Of a DNA stretch of 64,000 nucleotides, positions 36,745-50,500 are shown in pieces; position 1 is the stretch's first letter; each line of letters starts with the position of its first letter. The stretch is from Centropus unirufus (Eukaryota > Chordata > Aves > Cuculiformes > Centropidae). The stretch spans positions 190,506 through 254,505 of the forward strand of contig VYZI01000387.1 in assembly GCA_013397695.1 (NCBI GenBank), written 5' to 3'. The notes beneath the pieces are model-generated. The model was not told the DNA's origin, did not search any database, and saw only the letters and a list, made by a program, of their open reading frames with translations. A program made the position numbers and the translations under genes.

Positions 36745-39412
36745 ACTTTTAATTTTTAAGAAAAGGTACAGAATATATTTCACACACCCCCTTATCTATA
36801 CTGGATACACAAATGAATTAGAGCTTTAACAGCCGCTGTGCTCCACAGCAAATGACACTTTGAGCGCCAGGAGCTGGTGACATCCCCAGGCCAGCACTCA
36901 CCTTCTGCCCTCCCAAACCGCCCGCTGCGCAGCATAAGGCAAGGAGGAACAGGGGTCCCCTCCTGTCTTGGGTTTTACCTGCCCCCAGGAGGGGTGCCAG
37001 CACCCTGCCTTCCAACAGCCCTGGGAACAGGAGAGGGGAGCAAGGTGAGCACAAGGATGAAGCCAGACTGTAAGAGCAGCTGCTCCTGATGGGTGCCAAC
37101 ATGACCACAGCAGCTGGAAGATGGTAGGAATCAGCCAGGGAGCCAAAACCAGTGTCTTTACAAATGCTGTGGTGGGATTCGAAGTGGTTTGATCTGCTGG
37201 GTACACATCCATCTTCCCAGTGTTGCTCCAGGCCAAGGATTTCACCCGTTAGCCAGACAAAACAAGTGTCCACTCCATTTGCTGTATTGCCTGGAGAGTG
37301 ACTCAGATCCCATGGACATGCACAAGCCATTCAAGACCAGCAAAGAAAATAGGGAAGGCACAGTGTTTTCCAGTATTTCCAGAAAAGTTGCAACACCGTG
37401 ATGCTCCATAGTGAGGACAGGACATTACATACATCCAAATGGCTACAAAACTTGACTATAAAAATAACATTTCTAATGTTTCGTATAAAAATAATGCCAT
37501 AGTAGACCATCTCAAGAACTGTGAGGCCACAGACCCCAGCCACACAGGAGCCAGGCGGGTGACGAGGCAGCAATGACCGCCTCTGGTTTACCCTCCAGAT
37601 AAAGCAACCCCAGCCGGTGTCACACAGGTGGGCTGCATGGGAGCGCTCCTGCGTGGGGATGGGTTTCACCCCAAATTCCTAATTACAGTTCATCTGATTG
37701 CATTCTGTGCTTGCAAAGCCGGAGGTGAATCCCTGACTCCCCTCTCTCAACATCAACAAAATGCAGACGTGAAGGTTTTAATGACAGCAGAAAGCAGACA
37801 CGATTTCAGTCTATCCTGTCCACCTCCAGGGCAGGATGGACGTCCCGCAGGTGGGATCTGATGGATCTCATAGGCCACCATCCTTTAGCTCTGCCTTAGA
37901 GCTGGCCCTTCATTTCTTCTTTGGTTATTTTCCTTAGTATGTAGGTTTGCCTTTTTTTTTTTTACAAGCATATTTATACTTCGTGTCTGATCCACTGAGG
38001 TTGGTTGGAGGAAGATCTGGCCCTTAGTATGTCCCTCTACCAACAAAACAACTTATAATACAGAACTTTACACGCTCAAGCAAGATTCATGCTGGAGTCA
38101 AGAATAAGAGCTTTCAGGAACTGACCACAGATAAAAGATAAGGCTGCCATACAACACCACCTAAATGTGTTGAAATCAAAACCATCTGGGGTTAAAAAAA
38201 AAAGCCTGGTACTGTTACAGTGCTTTAATAGCCTGGTGATTAGTGCTGTACAAAACCCCAAAAAACAAAAAAAAAACCCAAACCAAAAAAAAACTAAAAT
38301 GCAGCTGAAGTGTAGGACCATGATGAGGCATTCTGTGCCTCCTTATAGCTCAGCAAATGTGCTTATTTCTATTGAGACTATGGACTGAAGGGACGGTGTG
38401 CCTGCTGTGGTGGAGTAATCCCTATGTGACTTAATCCAGAATTGCGTTTAGCTCCTCCAAGAGAGATTTTTCCTGGGTTTTGTGCTTGCGGAGAACAGAA
38501 AATCCCCTCCAATATTATCACAGTCATAGCAAAGTTATTGGGTCACTTCTTCTTCTCTCCCATTTGCAAAGGCTCATCCACGTTATCCTGTCCCGGCTGG
38601 GCACAGCTGAACCCAGGGCACTTCAGCTGGCAGAGAGATTTATTGCAGTTCATTTGCCAAGAACCAGGTCTCAGACTAAAGCTGCAAGAAAGGCCCAAAG
38701 CTGTCGAGAGCCAGGTGGCCCGGTTTCAAGGAGGAGATAGACTGCGGGTGGCCAGCTTTTCTGAACATGAAATCTGTAGCAGTGACCTTCAGTCTGCCGG
38801 TCAGACGCAGTTTTCATCGCCTCTGCCTGAAAGCCGGACTACCCCTCGTTATCTCCAGCAAGAGCAAACGGGGTGTTCGATCAGCCCAAGGTGAGCCAGC
38901 ACCCAGCTGATGACCAGCATCAGTCTTGGCCTAACAGAGCAGCAACCTCAGGTGCAAAGAAAGAAGCAGCAGAGAGCTTATTAAGTGCAAATTGTGTGGT
39001 TTTGGTGTTAGGATTGCTCAAGGTGGCAAAGCCCAACTCCAGAAGCATGGGCAAGGGGATGGCTTCTCAGCTGGGCCAAGGTGAAATGCAGAAAAATTCC
39101 AACAGCAATACGGAAATTCACTTCTGCCCAACCCCTGGCAAAGAGCCTCCAAGCAGCTCTAGAACAGCAACAACCTTTGCATGTAATGGTGACAGAAAAT
39201 AAAAACACATCTGATTGTTTTCCGAAACACCATCATTGTTAAACGATGACTTAGATATATTTTTGGACATTCTGCCCTGAAAAAAAAAATTAGTTTTCTC
39301 TAGTACTTTTGTTCCCTGCCTTACTTCCTGCTGGTCACCCGTTCAGTATAAACTTAGCTTTCCTGCAGCAACACACATAGTTTAGACCAAAAATGGGCAC
39401 GCCATAAAGCAC

Positions 39413-42400
39413 TCAGATTACTTCCATTGGGTAGGCATTTCCATGCCCCTCCTTCTGGTAGAGCAAGCCCTGTACCATTTCTCTTGACATTTCTTCTGCT
39501 TTGACTCCAAATTTTAGATACAACCATACAGCAGCAACACTGAAAACCATCAGACCCCCTACCACAGAAACTGGGATGACAAAATTCATTTGCGATGTTG
39601 ACAAGAAGCTGGGAAGAGGCAGACTGTTTGGTCCTGCTGTGGTCACCTGTGCTCTGGCTTGGCTTGAAGTTGTTTGACGAGCAAAAACTATCATACCTGG
39701 AGAATCCTGCTTTCGAACAGACAGTGAATAATCAAATGTTCTCGTACCAAAAGAACCTGCAGAGGATCTGGCAACCTTGTTGGTATGGGCAAAAGAACCT
39801 TTGTCTGTGGCAGTTGTGGGGTTTAGAATAGAAACTGAAGCCATCTCTGGTGGGACTGGTGTGGCTGGGACTGCGGTGATCTCTGTGCTGTCCTGGATGG
39901 AGAGGAGATCTGAATTAAAACTATTAGAAGCAGCTCCTGGTGTGCTGGCTCTTGCATTTGTAGTCTCCAGAGATTCATTTGTAGAATGTAAAGGATGGTC
40001 TGACCCTTTAGTAATGGCCACAGGGTCTGAATTTGAACTAGAAGAAGTCATGCCTTGAACAGAAGCTGTAGTATTTGCAATTTCCCCTGCAGTTTCTTCC
40101 ACAGATCCTGGAGCCTTGCCAAAGCCATGCACAAGAGCTGTGGGATGCAGGGTGGGCTGACTGGAGACCATGCCTGATGCAAAAGTTGCTGAAGAAGGTG
40201 CAGATTTTAAGGATTCTCTGTTTGCTTCTGGAGAGATTTCAGAGTGGGCAGCAATTTCCCGTATCCTGGAGGGCAATCCTGCAGGGAGCAAAGTGGTGTT
40301 CTGCATGGCTGGTGGGGACTTGGATGCCTCCATCCTGGAGGCAGGAACATGTATTCTCTCCAAAACTGTCGTGCCAGTCCCTTGGAAGATAATAGTTGGA
40401 GCAGTGGTTTGAGATGGAGATGTTACTGTAAGACCAACGTGTTTCTGGAAAACACCGGGCTCTTCTGGTGCCGCTGCCAACAAGGGGTCACGTGGAAGTG
40501 AGGATTCTGTGGCTTTTTTCTGGTCCAGTTTCTCTACAATCTTCTTCACCCATTCTGCCTCTGGATCTGCACAAATCTCCAGCGACTTCAGAGTAATAAG
40601 TCTGAAAATAAAAAGGGATCGGTCACTGAATAAAGAAAGCACGGGTTTAGATGATCAGCGTGATAGGGAAGGCATGTAGACAGCTACACTGACTCTCTCA
40701 AATCCCTGGTGAACACTACTGGGCTGGATGGATTTTTTATTTCAGGAAGAGCAGGTGCCTCTGAGATATGACTGACTGAGGAACAGATGAACGTGACTCA
40801 TGGGTGAAGGGTTTTCCCCTAGGAAGTTTTTTTCCTTTGAAAGCATTGTGCTGATGTTTGGATGCAGTGTTTGCCTCCAGTGCTCAGAGCAGGAAGCATC
40901 AGCTGCCCCGGAAGAAGCATATATGAAGCTAAAACTCTCCCTTTCACTGCGTGGGGTGAGACTTTCCAGAGTCACCCCAGCAGGTTCACTTTGGAGTAAC
41001 CTCTTGGGCTGTACTAAAGTGGTCTTGATGGTGCCTCACCTCCGTGCTAAGTCAAACCCAATAATTTTTCTGAGGAAAAAATGCAGTTTATCTCATCCAG
41101 TCAAGCTCACCTGCCTGAATCCGTGTCCAGAAAAACACGTGCTTTCACAGAACACATGAGCTCCTGCCCTGTGTGCTTCCTCTGCCCCATTCTGCCAGCA
41201 AGTACATCAGTCCCTTCCCCCCGCTTCAAGTGAGCCCCTGATCTCACTTGGAAGCTGTCAGTCTTTACATAGGAAAAAAAATCCATCCATCCTTCCAATA
41301 AATACCAGCGTTCACTCTCTTTGCAGACTACTCCTGGCTCCAAAGCAAGGACATTTGCTGAGGGGTTTATGCTTAGCTGTGCTGGGGGTGCAAGGCAGGT
41401 GCTTACATGATGGCTCGTTTCTTGCAGTGGGGCTCGGTCCTGCGGTAGCTTTTTATCCTCTTTGCTGCTATCTGAGCTGTAAACTTGTCACATTCTGTTG
41501 AACACTTCAGAGGTGCTTTGGGTTGCCCTGAAATAAAGTTTTCAAGATATTAAATGTTGGCTTTTTATTTGGTACAATAAAAAAATGGCACTGTTTCTTT
41601 TTGCCCTTCTCTATGCACAGTCCAAACTTTGCTAGGAAGGTTTCCAGTCCCTGCCCAAAGGAGATGAAGACAAATCCTGTACCATGAAAATTGTGGGGCT
41701 CCTGAGACATCGCTGCAGCTTGCCTTGTCGGATATGCAAGCCTGGCTGGAGGTGCTTTGTGCAAACACCCGGACCTGCAGGTTCCCAACCCTTTGGTCAC
41801 CAGGGACTGCTTTTAACGTGGTGCCCAGAGGACACATATGTTCATCCCCAAAAGCCCTGCTGCAGCCACCACCCAGAGGCTCTTGGGTCAGACAATGCAG
41901 CTCAGAGGGCAGGATGTTTGTCCTCTCCTTATCTGGATCAGTCAAATCTCTTCCTCCCGTGGGAGCTGCATTCTAGGTGAGCATCCTGCCCCTCTCCTGG
42001 TACGTGGTCTCTGAGTGCCACTTGGAGAAGAGTGCAGAGAAAGAATCTTTTGGTGAATGACGCATTGGCCCCATAGATAGCTCACTAGCCCAGCTTCGCA
42101 GCCCAGTTCCTCACTAAACATTTCTTTCCCAAGTTCACCAGGAAATATGGTTTTCATTTTGCAAAAATGTAAAACTAGAATCCCACTTGACCCTTTCAAG
42201 GGACAAAGCCAGTCACACTGCTGGGGACCTTTCATTCCCCACCCTCCAAACAAAGTTTGCCACGGTTGCACAATGCAGCCCAGCAACTTGTTTCCAATGT
42301 TCCAGCAGGCAGGGCTTAGCAAAACAAGCTCTGATTTATCCACAACCCCCTGTGAGGAAAGGAGCTGGAATCTGGCTTACATCATGCAGTCTTTACAAAT

Positions 42401-44279
42401 TGTTGTCTTGGATTCCCAAATGAATCTGGTGAATTTGGTGCAGTTCAGTTGGGAATGCAAGAATTTGAGTGCCAGAATGAGCATTCCCTACAGGAGCACT
42501 GTCAGCTCTTTTGATCTCTTTACTGAAGAAACCCACAGTTGTGAAGAAATCCTGAGCCAGCGCTCCTGTGGTCCCTCTGACAGCAGCACATTTCAATCTC
42601 TACGTCTCTGTAACGCTAAAGCAAACCTCTTTTTTTTTTTTTTTTCCCACACAATAATGTCTCCTGAGACACTTCAGGATCAAGAACACCCACTCAGGCA
42701 TGACTGGCTTCCCAAGGAACTCTCATTATCCACAGGATGTACTGGTGTCCTTTGGGAGCACTGTCCAACAAAACAGGCACAGCAACAAGGGGGCCACATC
42801 CACCCCTGGGGACAGTCAGGGAGGTGGATGGCAGGTGGTGGGCAGGGACGGCTCCCAAAGGCCCTCTGGTAACGGTTAACTGATTTGCCAATTATTGGCA
42901 TCGGAAATAAATGGTTTTCAATTAATTGAATTCCTGGCGTGTTTTTTCAAAGATTGGAGGAGCTTGGAAAGCACCTTCCATGGAGAGAGCTGTGCCACAG
43001 GGCACACAGAGCCAGCCGAGGGGGTCACCCTTCTCCCAGAGCATGCAGCCCTGCTTCTCCGAGCTAAATCTTTGCCAAAGGGACATCAGAGACACCTGGG
43101 GTCTGGGATTTTATCAGCCTGGGACCACTGCTCCTTAAAGACACGCCAGGTGCCTTTGGTACCTGCTTTTCAGCAGGTTTCCTAAAGTGACCTTGGCCGG
43201 GAGGCAGCACTAGCTTTTCTGCAGAGCCTGCCTGATTTTTGTCGCTTTAAAGGAGATGGATGCTCGGCCACAGCAAGCAGTGCCAGGCCACGCTGAAGCA
43301 GGCAGCAGGTTCCCAGGGCAGGGTAAGATTCCTGGCATCCCTGCTGCCTGCTTCTCTCAGGCCAGTCCTGGAGAACCTGCATGGAAGAAGCTCCATCCCC
43401 AGCTTCCCTTCTTGCCGTATTCACTCCTCCCATCTGGTGGCAGCAGGCACAGATCCCAAGGGCTCTCTGCCCCTTTCCTTTTCTGTAGTGGGAATGGAAC
43501 ATCCCTTTGTCCTGGGCGAAGTCCAGCTTTGCCTGCGCTGCTGGAAAGCTCTGTGCCAGCCTGGAAACTCACCCTGCTTAATTGCTCCCTTGGGCAGCAG
43601 CCACTGATCTGTGCCCTGGGACACTTCAACCAAGGCCAGACCAGGGAGATGCCCACCCACCTCCTCGTGGTCCTTGGGCCCCACTCAGCACCACCCAGGA
43701 GCACACAAAGATCAGCGAACAGGAGAGCATTTCCCACCTGTGCAAGCACACGCACACCCTGCACGGGCACTGGAGCTGCAGGCAACAGCATCCCCCCCCT
43801 CACAGCATTAAGAGCATCAGCATCCGCAGGGTCAGGACCCTGTGTGGACACACAGCCACCCGTGGTCTACCCTGATGGCACATCCCCCAGGAACACACGA
43901 AAAAAAATGCAAAAGAAAGGCGTCACGCTTCACTTCTAACACGACCATCAGAAAGGGTCCCCAGTGCTGTCGTCTCCTGCCTTCAGGAGTGACAGAAGCC
44001 ATCACGGGGCTGCTCGGACATCTCCACTGCCAGGATTGCAGCCGTAATCTCCCCTGGCCTCCTCCCAGACCCAGCCTGATCCTGCCAGGAGATCTCCCAC
44101 AGCCCATGAAGATCCCTTGGTGCCCGTTGCCCGATCCAGCACTCCCTCCCTCGTCTCCAGCCCCTCGGGAACCTCAGGGAGCCCAGGGGTGGCAAGGGGA
44201 GCTGCAGCTCACCTCCAGCGGGCATCGCCAGGCACAAGACCCTCAGCACAAACAGCACCTGGAGAGAAACAGCCTTCAT
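39413..44279 (-). CDS. CX3CL1: Fractalkine, CX3C chemokine with mucin stalk and membrane anchor (458 residues)
   Basis: Three exons on the minus strand: 44279-44213, 41527-41407 and 40601-39413, GT-AG introns in phases 1 and 2. Residues 1-22 are a signal peptide (VLFVLRVLCLAMPAG). The chemokine domain, about 24-92, has the diagnostic C-x-x-x-C (C31-STE-C35), C57 (EPHCKKRAI) and C73 (EICADPEAEWV). A Ser/Thr/Pro-rich stalk of about 305 residues follows. A membrane segment spans about 403-425 (FVIPVSVVGGLMVFSVAAVW), with a short cytoplasmic tail ending AYPMEVI, comparable to the mammalian tail. Fractalkine is a membrane-tethered adhesion molecule for CX3CR1-bearing leukocytes and microglia, and is shed by ADAM proteases as a soluble attractant. 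At 458 residues it is longer than human (397, from memory), the excess being in the stalk, where about 40-residue repeats are visible. Intron 1 is 2685 bases and has no gene. Confidence 0.96.
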
Positions 44280-44521
44280 GTTCCCGAGGTCAGCAGTAGG
44301 AAGGGCACGCAGGGAAGGATTACGGGCAGTATTTCCCACTCCCAGCTGCTTATTGCATCCCCTGGACAGACACAGCTGCTGCAGCTCATTCCAGGATTAT
44401 GAAGATCCCCGGCAGGGTTGCAGCTCCTATTCAGCTCCCCTGCACGCATTCAGAGTGACGACAGAAGGAGGTGGGAGAAATGGAACAGGGGCGGGAATAC
44501 CGCTGGAGCTACACAGCTCCT

Positions 44522-44531
44522 GGAATTCCCC
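44522..44531 (-). promoter_or_regulatory. CX3CL1: Candidate kappaB site upstream of CX3CL1
   Basis: The minus strand reads GGGGAATTCC, an exact match to GGGRNWYYCC, about 245 bases upstream of the start codon. CX3CL1 is known in mammals to be induced by TNF and IL-1 through NF-kappaB. The site itself is seen in the sequence; its use is inferred. Confidence 0.45.
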
Positions 44532-44599
44532 GGCTATTCTTACATCAGCTTTTCTTTGCCCATACAGGGCAGGTCCGGCCTCCTTGACAAATTGTTCAG

Positions 44600-47500
44600 G
44601 CAGGGACTTTGAGGAGTCAGCTGCTCTGTCCTCTTTTCCCCCCGCTGTGTTTCTTGGCCCGACAGCCCGTGCTAAGGCGCCACTGTCCTTTGGCTCCCGA
44701 AGCTCCCCGACCTCTAACCTGCTCTTTCTTGATCCACATTAAGCTCATTATTTACCCCGAATGCAAAAGCAGCGATTCCCCTCCTTTTTAGCAGCCACCT
44801 TATAGCGGCAGCCCTGGTTGGCGGCCCAAACGGGGCAGGATTTGCCAACCAGGATCCCAAGTTCCTCTGCTAGACCGGGGCGCCCTTAGGAGCACCAAAG
44901 CTAAGGGTGAACAAAAATGTAAAACTACATTTTACAAATGTATGGGTGAGCAGGGACCCTCTGGCCTCCCCGTGTGCAGGAGGGTTTGCTGCTGCAGCCC
45001 TGGATTTCGGCACACAGCAGGATCCCAGCATCGGGGTCCGGCTGATGCCAGGAGGTGAGGAAAGAGGGGCCCAGATCTGGAAGCAGCCAGGCTGCTTGGG
45101 GGATTTCCCGGCACTGGCACAAACCTAGGCCCGAAGCGGACATGCCATTACAGCAGTCACATCCTCCACCTTTACTTTCTCTTTCATCTCAGGTCCCAGC
45201 AGAATACGATAAATTTCCCCTGCCGATTCCCTCAACTGGAAGATGAAGATAAGGTCAAGACTGAGACAGTGTGACTGGTTCCAAATCTTTTTCCCTAAGA
45301 GTTTTCTTAAGGCTGGTGAAAATCTGGCTTCTCAGTGTTATGGGAAATTCCAACAGGTCAGATTAGGATTTTATTCCTAAAGAATGAAACACCCCCAGGT
45401 TTCACTATCATGTATTTTTAAAACATTTGTTGAAATTCCCAGACTGTGCTTTCAGCCATTATGTGGTAACAGAAGATAAAATCCATTTCAAGGAAATAAA
45501 ATAAAATAAAAATTAAGACCTTCAACGAGCCTGTCTGATCCAGCCAGAGCTGAACATGCTCTTGGGCTGGTTTTCGGCTCAGTCCCCAAACGATGTTTTC
45601 TCAGGCTGGGCAGAACCTTGCAAGAAATTTTGATTCCAGGAGCTGGAAGGGCCTGAGACTATTGGGCTGCTGGAAGCGCTGGCACGGCCCACACCTGCTC
45701 ACATCTCCCCTGAAGAAACAGGTTCTGCTTCTTCTGCAAAGGGGTTAATGTCAGGGATCGGTAAGACTGAGGAAGGGCTCCAGCATGCACATAAAGTGAG
45801 AGGGTGGCTGTTCTGTTTGCTAAAGGCATGACTTGCCATGGGCATTATTGTTTTAGGGCACAAAGACCTCTTTTTCAGGGTAACTTGGCTGTTTTTCCTG
45901 TGCAGGCTGGACTGGTTGTGTTTTACCAGGCAGGGGAGTCCTCCAGGACACACGGAGACCTCCTTTTACTCCCAGGGAGTTTAGCAGCTGTGTTTGGAGG
46001 TGGAACAAGGAAACACTGCAGGAGGAATGTGGCGGGCAGACAGCCCAGTGTGGCTCTGTGGGACACACAAGCTCTTTCAGGTCCTGCTGGTAGCATGTGT
46101 CTAAGCCACCAACAGGCCTTGCAGTTCCCACCAGAAGCGGGACACGGAGGCACAGCAATTTGCTCCAATGGGAGCAGGGAGCTTCAATGAGCAGTGCCAA
46201 ACCTGGGCTGCAGCTGGCCGAAACTTGGCATTGTCACTCCTCACCCACTTGCTCCACCTTCCTCCCTGTGCCATTGCATGTCTGTCCCGTCACTCCAGCA
46301 GCAACAGCCTCCTGCACCTCTTATAGATCTTGCAGCCTTGAAAAATCCAAAGTCAGAGGGCCTGCTGCAGCCCAGGAGATAGTTCTGTCGTAAAAGGAGG
46401 CAAACCACAGCGCTTTTATCAATCTAATAGTGGAGGATCTCAAGTCTTCTCTGGGCTGTCTTGGCTTCAGCTGGTTTGAACTTCTTTAGATACAATAGAA
46501 TTGGTCTGCACAATTGCTGTTGTCTTAATTTGATCTAGTTTTATTAGTTTCTAGGAATAGGAATGTAGTTATTCAGGCATGGGTCTGGGACTATACATTA
46601 AGTTGTGATGTGGGTGAAGTCAGGTAGAGGAGAACACCAGCAGCCCCAGTCCGTAAACATGAACCACAGCGTCCAAACAATGAAGTGGGCGACCGTGCGA
46701 GGCAGGGAAAGCAGCTTCCAAGGTAACAGAGAAAAGAAAAGGTGAGTGACTTGGAACCAGAGGACACGGACTACTAAGAAAATGTATGAAGATGAAACCG
46801 AGCAGGCCAGAACTGAGAAGGAATAAAGCTCACCATGAATGTCACATCCTTCCAGTGAAAACTGCAAGCTCATCACACTTCTCCTCCATTCTTCCTTAGA
46901 AAGACTGAAAGGAAGCTTCTCGAAGTTATCCTTAGCACCCAAAGGTTCTCTGAAGGAGCGGTGTAGCACCAAGGAAAAGGAGGAGATACTAGGAAGAGGG
47001 TTGTTTTTTTCCCCTGCATAACTTTAACTGTAATATGAATGAGGAAGGCCCTTAGGCTGATCTGGAACGCGGAGAAGGAAAAAAATGGTGTAAACATAGG
47101 TCTGTGCACTGCTATTGTGTGTGAGCAGAGGGACCGTGTGCAGGGCACTGTGCCCTTCTGGGGCTGTGACCCCTGGGCCATCAAACACAGCTTCAGGTTT
47201 GGTCCTCAGCACCCACAAAAGGGCTCTGTGGCTCATGCCAGACAGCCTGGCATCGAGGCTGGCATCTGGGCTGTCTGCCTCTACTTCCTGCCCTGCTCTA
47301 AGGAAAGTTTCACATCAGGCTGCATGGCCTGCTACTCAAACGCTGGCTGTGGAGAAAGGAAGAACAAGGTCTGGATGTTGGTGACAGCATCAGCCACACT
47401 TAGAACCCTGATCTGATGTCATGCCCTTAACCCTTGATTGCTCACTGGTAATCACAAAGCCAGGAGCTTGGCTTATTGCTCCAAACCCCAGATATCATGG

Positions 47501-50500
47501 ACCAAAGGGCCAGATCCTGTCTTCCTCATGAGAGACGTGAGAGCACCTCCCGCATTTCCCACTCATTGGGGTTATATCAGAGGGCTGTTCACAGCGCAAG
47601 CGCTCAAGCTGTGCACAGGGTCAAGGTCCTCGCAGGTAGAAGGAAAATGTAACTAATGCTAGGAGAATTGCTCTTGAAGGCTAAAAGCAACTTGATCCTG
47701 CTAAGGTGTTATGCAAAACAACATGCAAAGAGAACAAGGGCTGTGTCCTAAACAAGCAGGAAAGTCCCAGAATGTCGCTTGCCTCCCACAGGGTTTTTCC
47801 ATGTTGGAAATTTATGCTCCCTAGCTATTCATGGCTCTTGGTGCATGAAGAACTATGTGTTGTTTGTTACATATTCCTGGAAATCAGGTGGTAATTGGAG
47901 AAAAAGGAAAAGTAAGTGACACCTAGTATGGAATGGAAGAAAGAAATTCCAGAGCTGACCAGATGCAAATACTGATGATTTCCATGGTCTGTTCAGAAGC
48001 TACCAAGACCCCAGGAGAAGGTCTTCCTGGAGCAGGGAGGCTCAACACCCCTTGCAGCAACTACTAGCATGTCCAGTGTGCTTCCCATGATCTTTCTCAT
48101 GGTGGACTGCTGGAAAGAGGCAGCTTTTGGGAAGCCCCAGCCAGCCTTGATGCTGCAAAGGAGACAGTCTGACCCAGGACTCCCAACTCCAGACATATCA
48201 TGAGATTCTCTTTCCCCTGCTGATGTTCCCAGCTCTTGAGCTTCCCCCTGGCAACCCATCCTTGCTCTATACCCACCTTTTCCTCAGTGGGGTTGGCATC
48301 TTAGCCACCACTCTGATACAGTCCCCCTTTACTGCAGCCCAAGAGTGTGAGACTCAAGGCAGAAAACCCACTACCACTGTGGCAGAGCTTCTATGCTCAC
48401 CAGAACTGGTCTCCTCCAGTTTCTCCTGGGGAGCCCACATGCAGCAAGCTCCAAGCCAGGATGTGGGAGACTTGTGGTGTGAGCACGTGTGGCCAGTTCC
48501 CAACATGTGAGACCAGATTCCCTGACTAGGATCAAGAGAAGCCCTAATGGCTTTTCCAATGACTTGGCACTGGGTGGTACGGCCCAAAGCAGTCCAGAAC
48601 TGATCCAACAATCTCTCCTCTCCCAGACAAGGCAACCACTGCCAGGCTCTGAAGATGGTTCCCTAGAGCTAAAGGTAGCCTTTCATTTTGGAGATACCCT
48701 CAGCCTATGCTTAACATAAAGCTTTGGATTTAGCAAAATAAGGGAGAGAATGAAATGGCAGAGACTCCAGAAAATCTGTTTGGTGCGCACAACATTGAAT
48801 TTTCTCACATTAAATAAAAAGGCAGGAAATGAGAACCAGATGTCTGGGGTGTCTGCAGCCAACGTCTCCACAGGGGACAAAACAACTCCTATTTGGGAAG
48901 TGTCAACCAGTGTAGGGGTAATGTTTTTAAGAAACTGTTTTACTTGGGAAACCTTTTCAAAAATAGTAGAGAACATTATGCAGGCTTTCACTTCTCTGAA
49001 TACAATGGCTTCCTCCTTCCTTGCGAATGAGAACAAATCTGGGCTCCAGGGCATGGTGCAAGGTGCTGATGCTCTGCAATTTTCCCCAGTGCCCAAGCCA
49101 GCCACGCTGTGGGATGTGGCACTTTGCCCCAGCAGCATCACATCCAACCTTGCAAGCTTGTGGCTGATTCAGTGGGACACCGCGCAGGAAGGTGCATCCC
49201 TGCAGTGGGAGCTGGGGCCAGAGCAACCAGAACTGAGGACGGGTCTTTCGGCCACTGTCCCATAGAGACTGCCGAGGGTTGCCATGGCTGTCGCACCAAA
49301 CAAGATTTAAGTTGGCTGAAAATATTGTGTGTGAAGAAACAAACACAGAGCAGTGAGTCTGCAGCTCAGTCGAGCTTTTCCTAAACAGAGAAAAGTCACT
49401 TGTTCCCCAAGGAGCAACACAGGCACGGGTGCAGGCTCTTCCCTGGAGCAGGGGATGAGGAGGGCTCCGCTGGGGATGTGTATCTGGATGGCACAGATGA
49501 AACTGAGACAGCTTTGCAGATCAGGAGAAGGAGCCTCCTGGGACTCTGCCAGAATGGGATTGTCTGAGCACATCAGGCCCCTGGGTCTTGCTAAGTCCCT
49601 GTGGAGCTGGGAAGATTCCCTGATGTTGCAATGCTTCTGCATTCCTGCAGCCCCTGAAGGCAGCCATTCCAGCAGCTGGTATGATGAGGGAGAGCCAGAA
49701 GATCCCCCAAAGAGCTGTCTCTCACCACTGCTCTGCAGGGAAGAGAGGGGAGAGCGGCAGCAAATCTGGCCAGGATAGGCATGACAGAAACCTCTACGTG
49801 CTCCAGGAGACCAGAGCTGCCACAGAAGCCGGTGCCAGGCTTTCCCTTGGTGTAGGAGCAGCTGTACTGCTTCTCAGCCTGGAGTGGTAGATGGGGGTCT
49901 TTCCAGGATGGGGGACATCCTGGAAAAGAGTCCTTCCAGTGCTGCTGTGGGAACAAGCAGAAGGTAGAGAGCAGGAAAAGTGCCATGACTCTGCTATTTC
50001 ACCACTGCCAGAGCCCAGAGCCAAGCAAGTGCCTGCTGCCCTGCTTGAGGAAGAGGATGAGGCATGTGCCTCACTGCTGCAGCCCCAGTTACTCCCGCTA
50101 TCCCTCCCATGGCAACAGGAGCAGCAAGTGTCCATGCCAGCAGCTTCCCTGTCCTGCAAGGTCCTTCTCCTGGCAGGAATGGCCAGGTCCTGGCTCCAGC
50201 CCTTAGCTCAGGAACACCAGGAGCTCCTGCCACCTACAGACCCAGCCCTTTGGGCCCATTTAACAGCATGCGTGGGCAAGAACAATCATCACTTCTCCAC
50301 CTTCCCACTTCCCAGTTCTCCATCCAACATGTTTACACGTGAATGCTGCCAAGTCTCCAAGAAAGAAGCTTACGAGAAGTAGATTTGTTTATTGTCTTCT
50401 CAGAAAGGCTCACCTCTTGCCATCTCCTAAGGGCAGAAGAAGATTGCCCGTCTTCCAACAGTGGCCACAGGACCAGTTTGACCTGAGGTTAACATTAGGC

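Noticed and set aside
36885..36990. Signal-peptide-like minus-strand segment (GPLFLLALCCAAGG) before a GTGAGT
   Set aside because: No suitable ATG precedes it and no downstream exon joins in frame. It lies where the CX3CL1 3' UTR is expected.
42147..42872. 241-codon plus-strand frame
   Set aside because: It lies in CX3CL1 intron 1 antisense to the gene, contains a poly-T-encoded phenylalanine run, and has no recognisable domain.
46598..46972. Hydrophobic 124-codon minus-strand frame, possibly a membrane protein
   Set aside because: Hydrophobic residues follow from T-rich sequence. There are no paired splice sites or family motifs.
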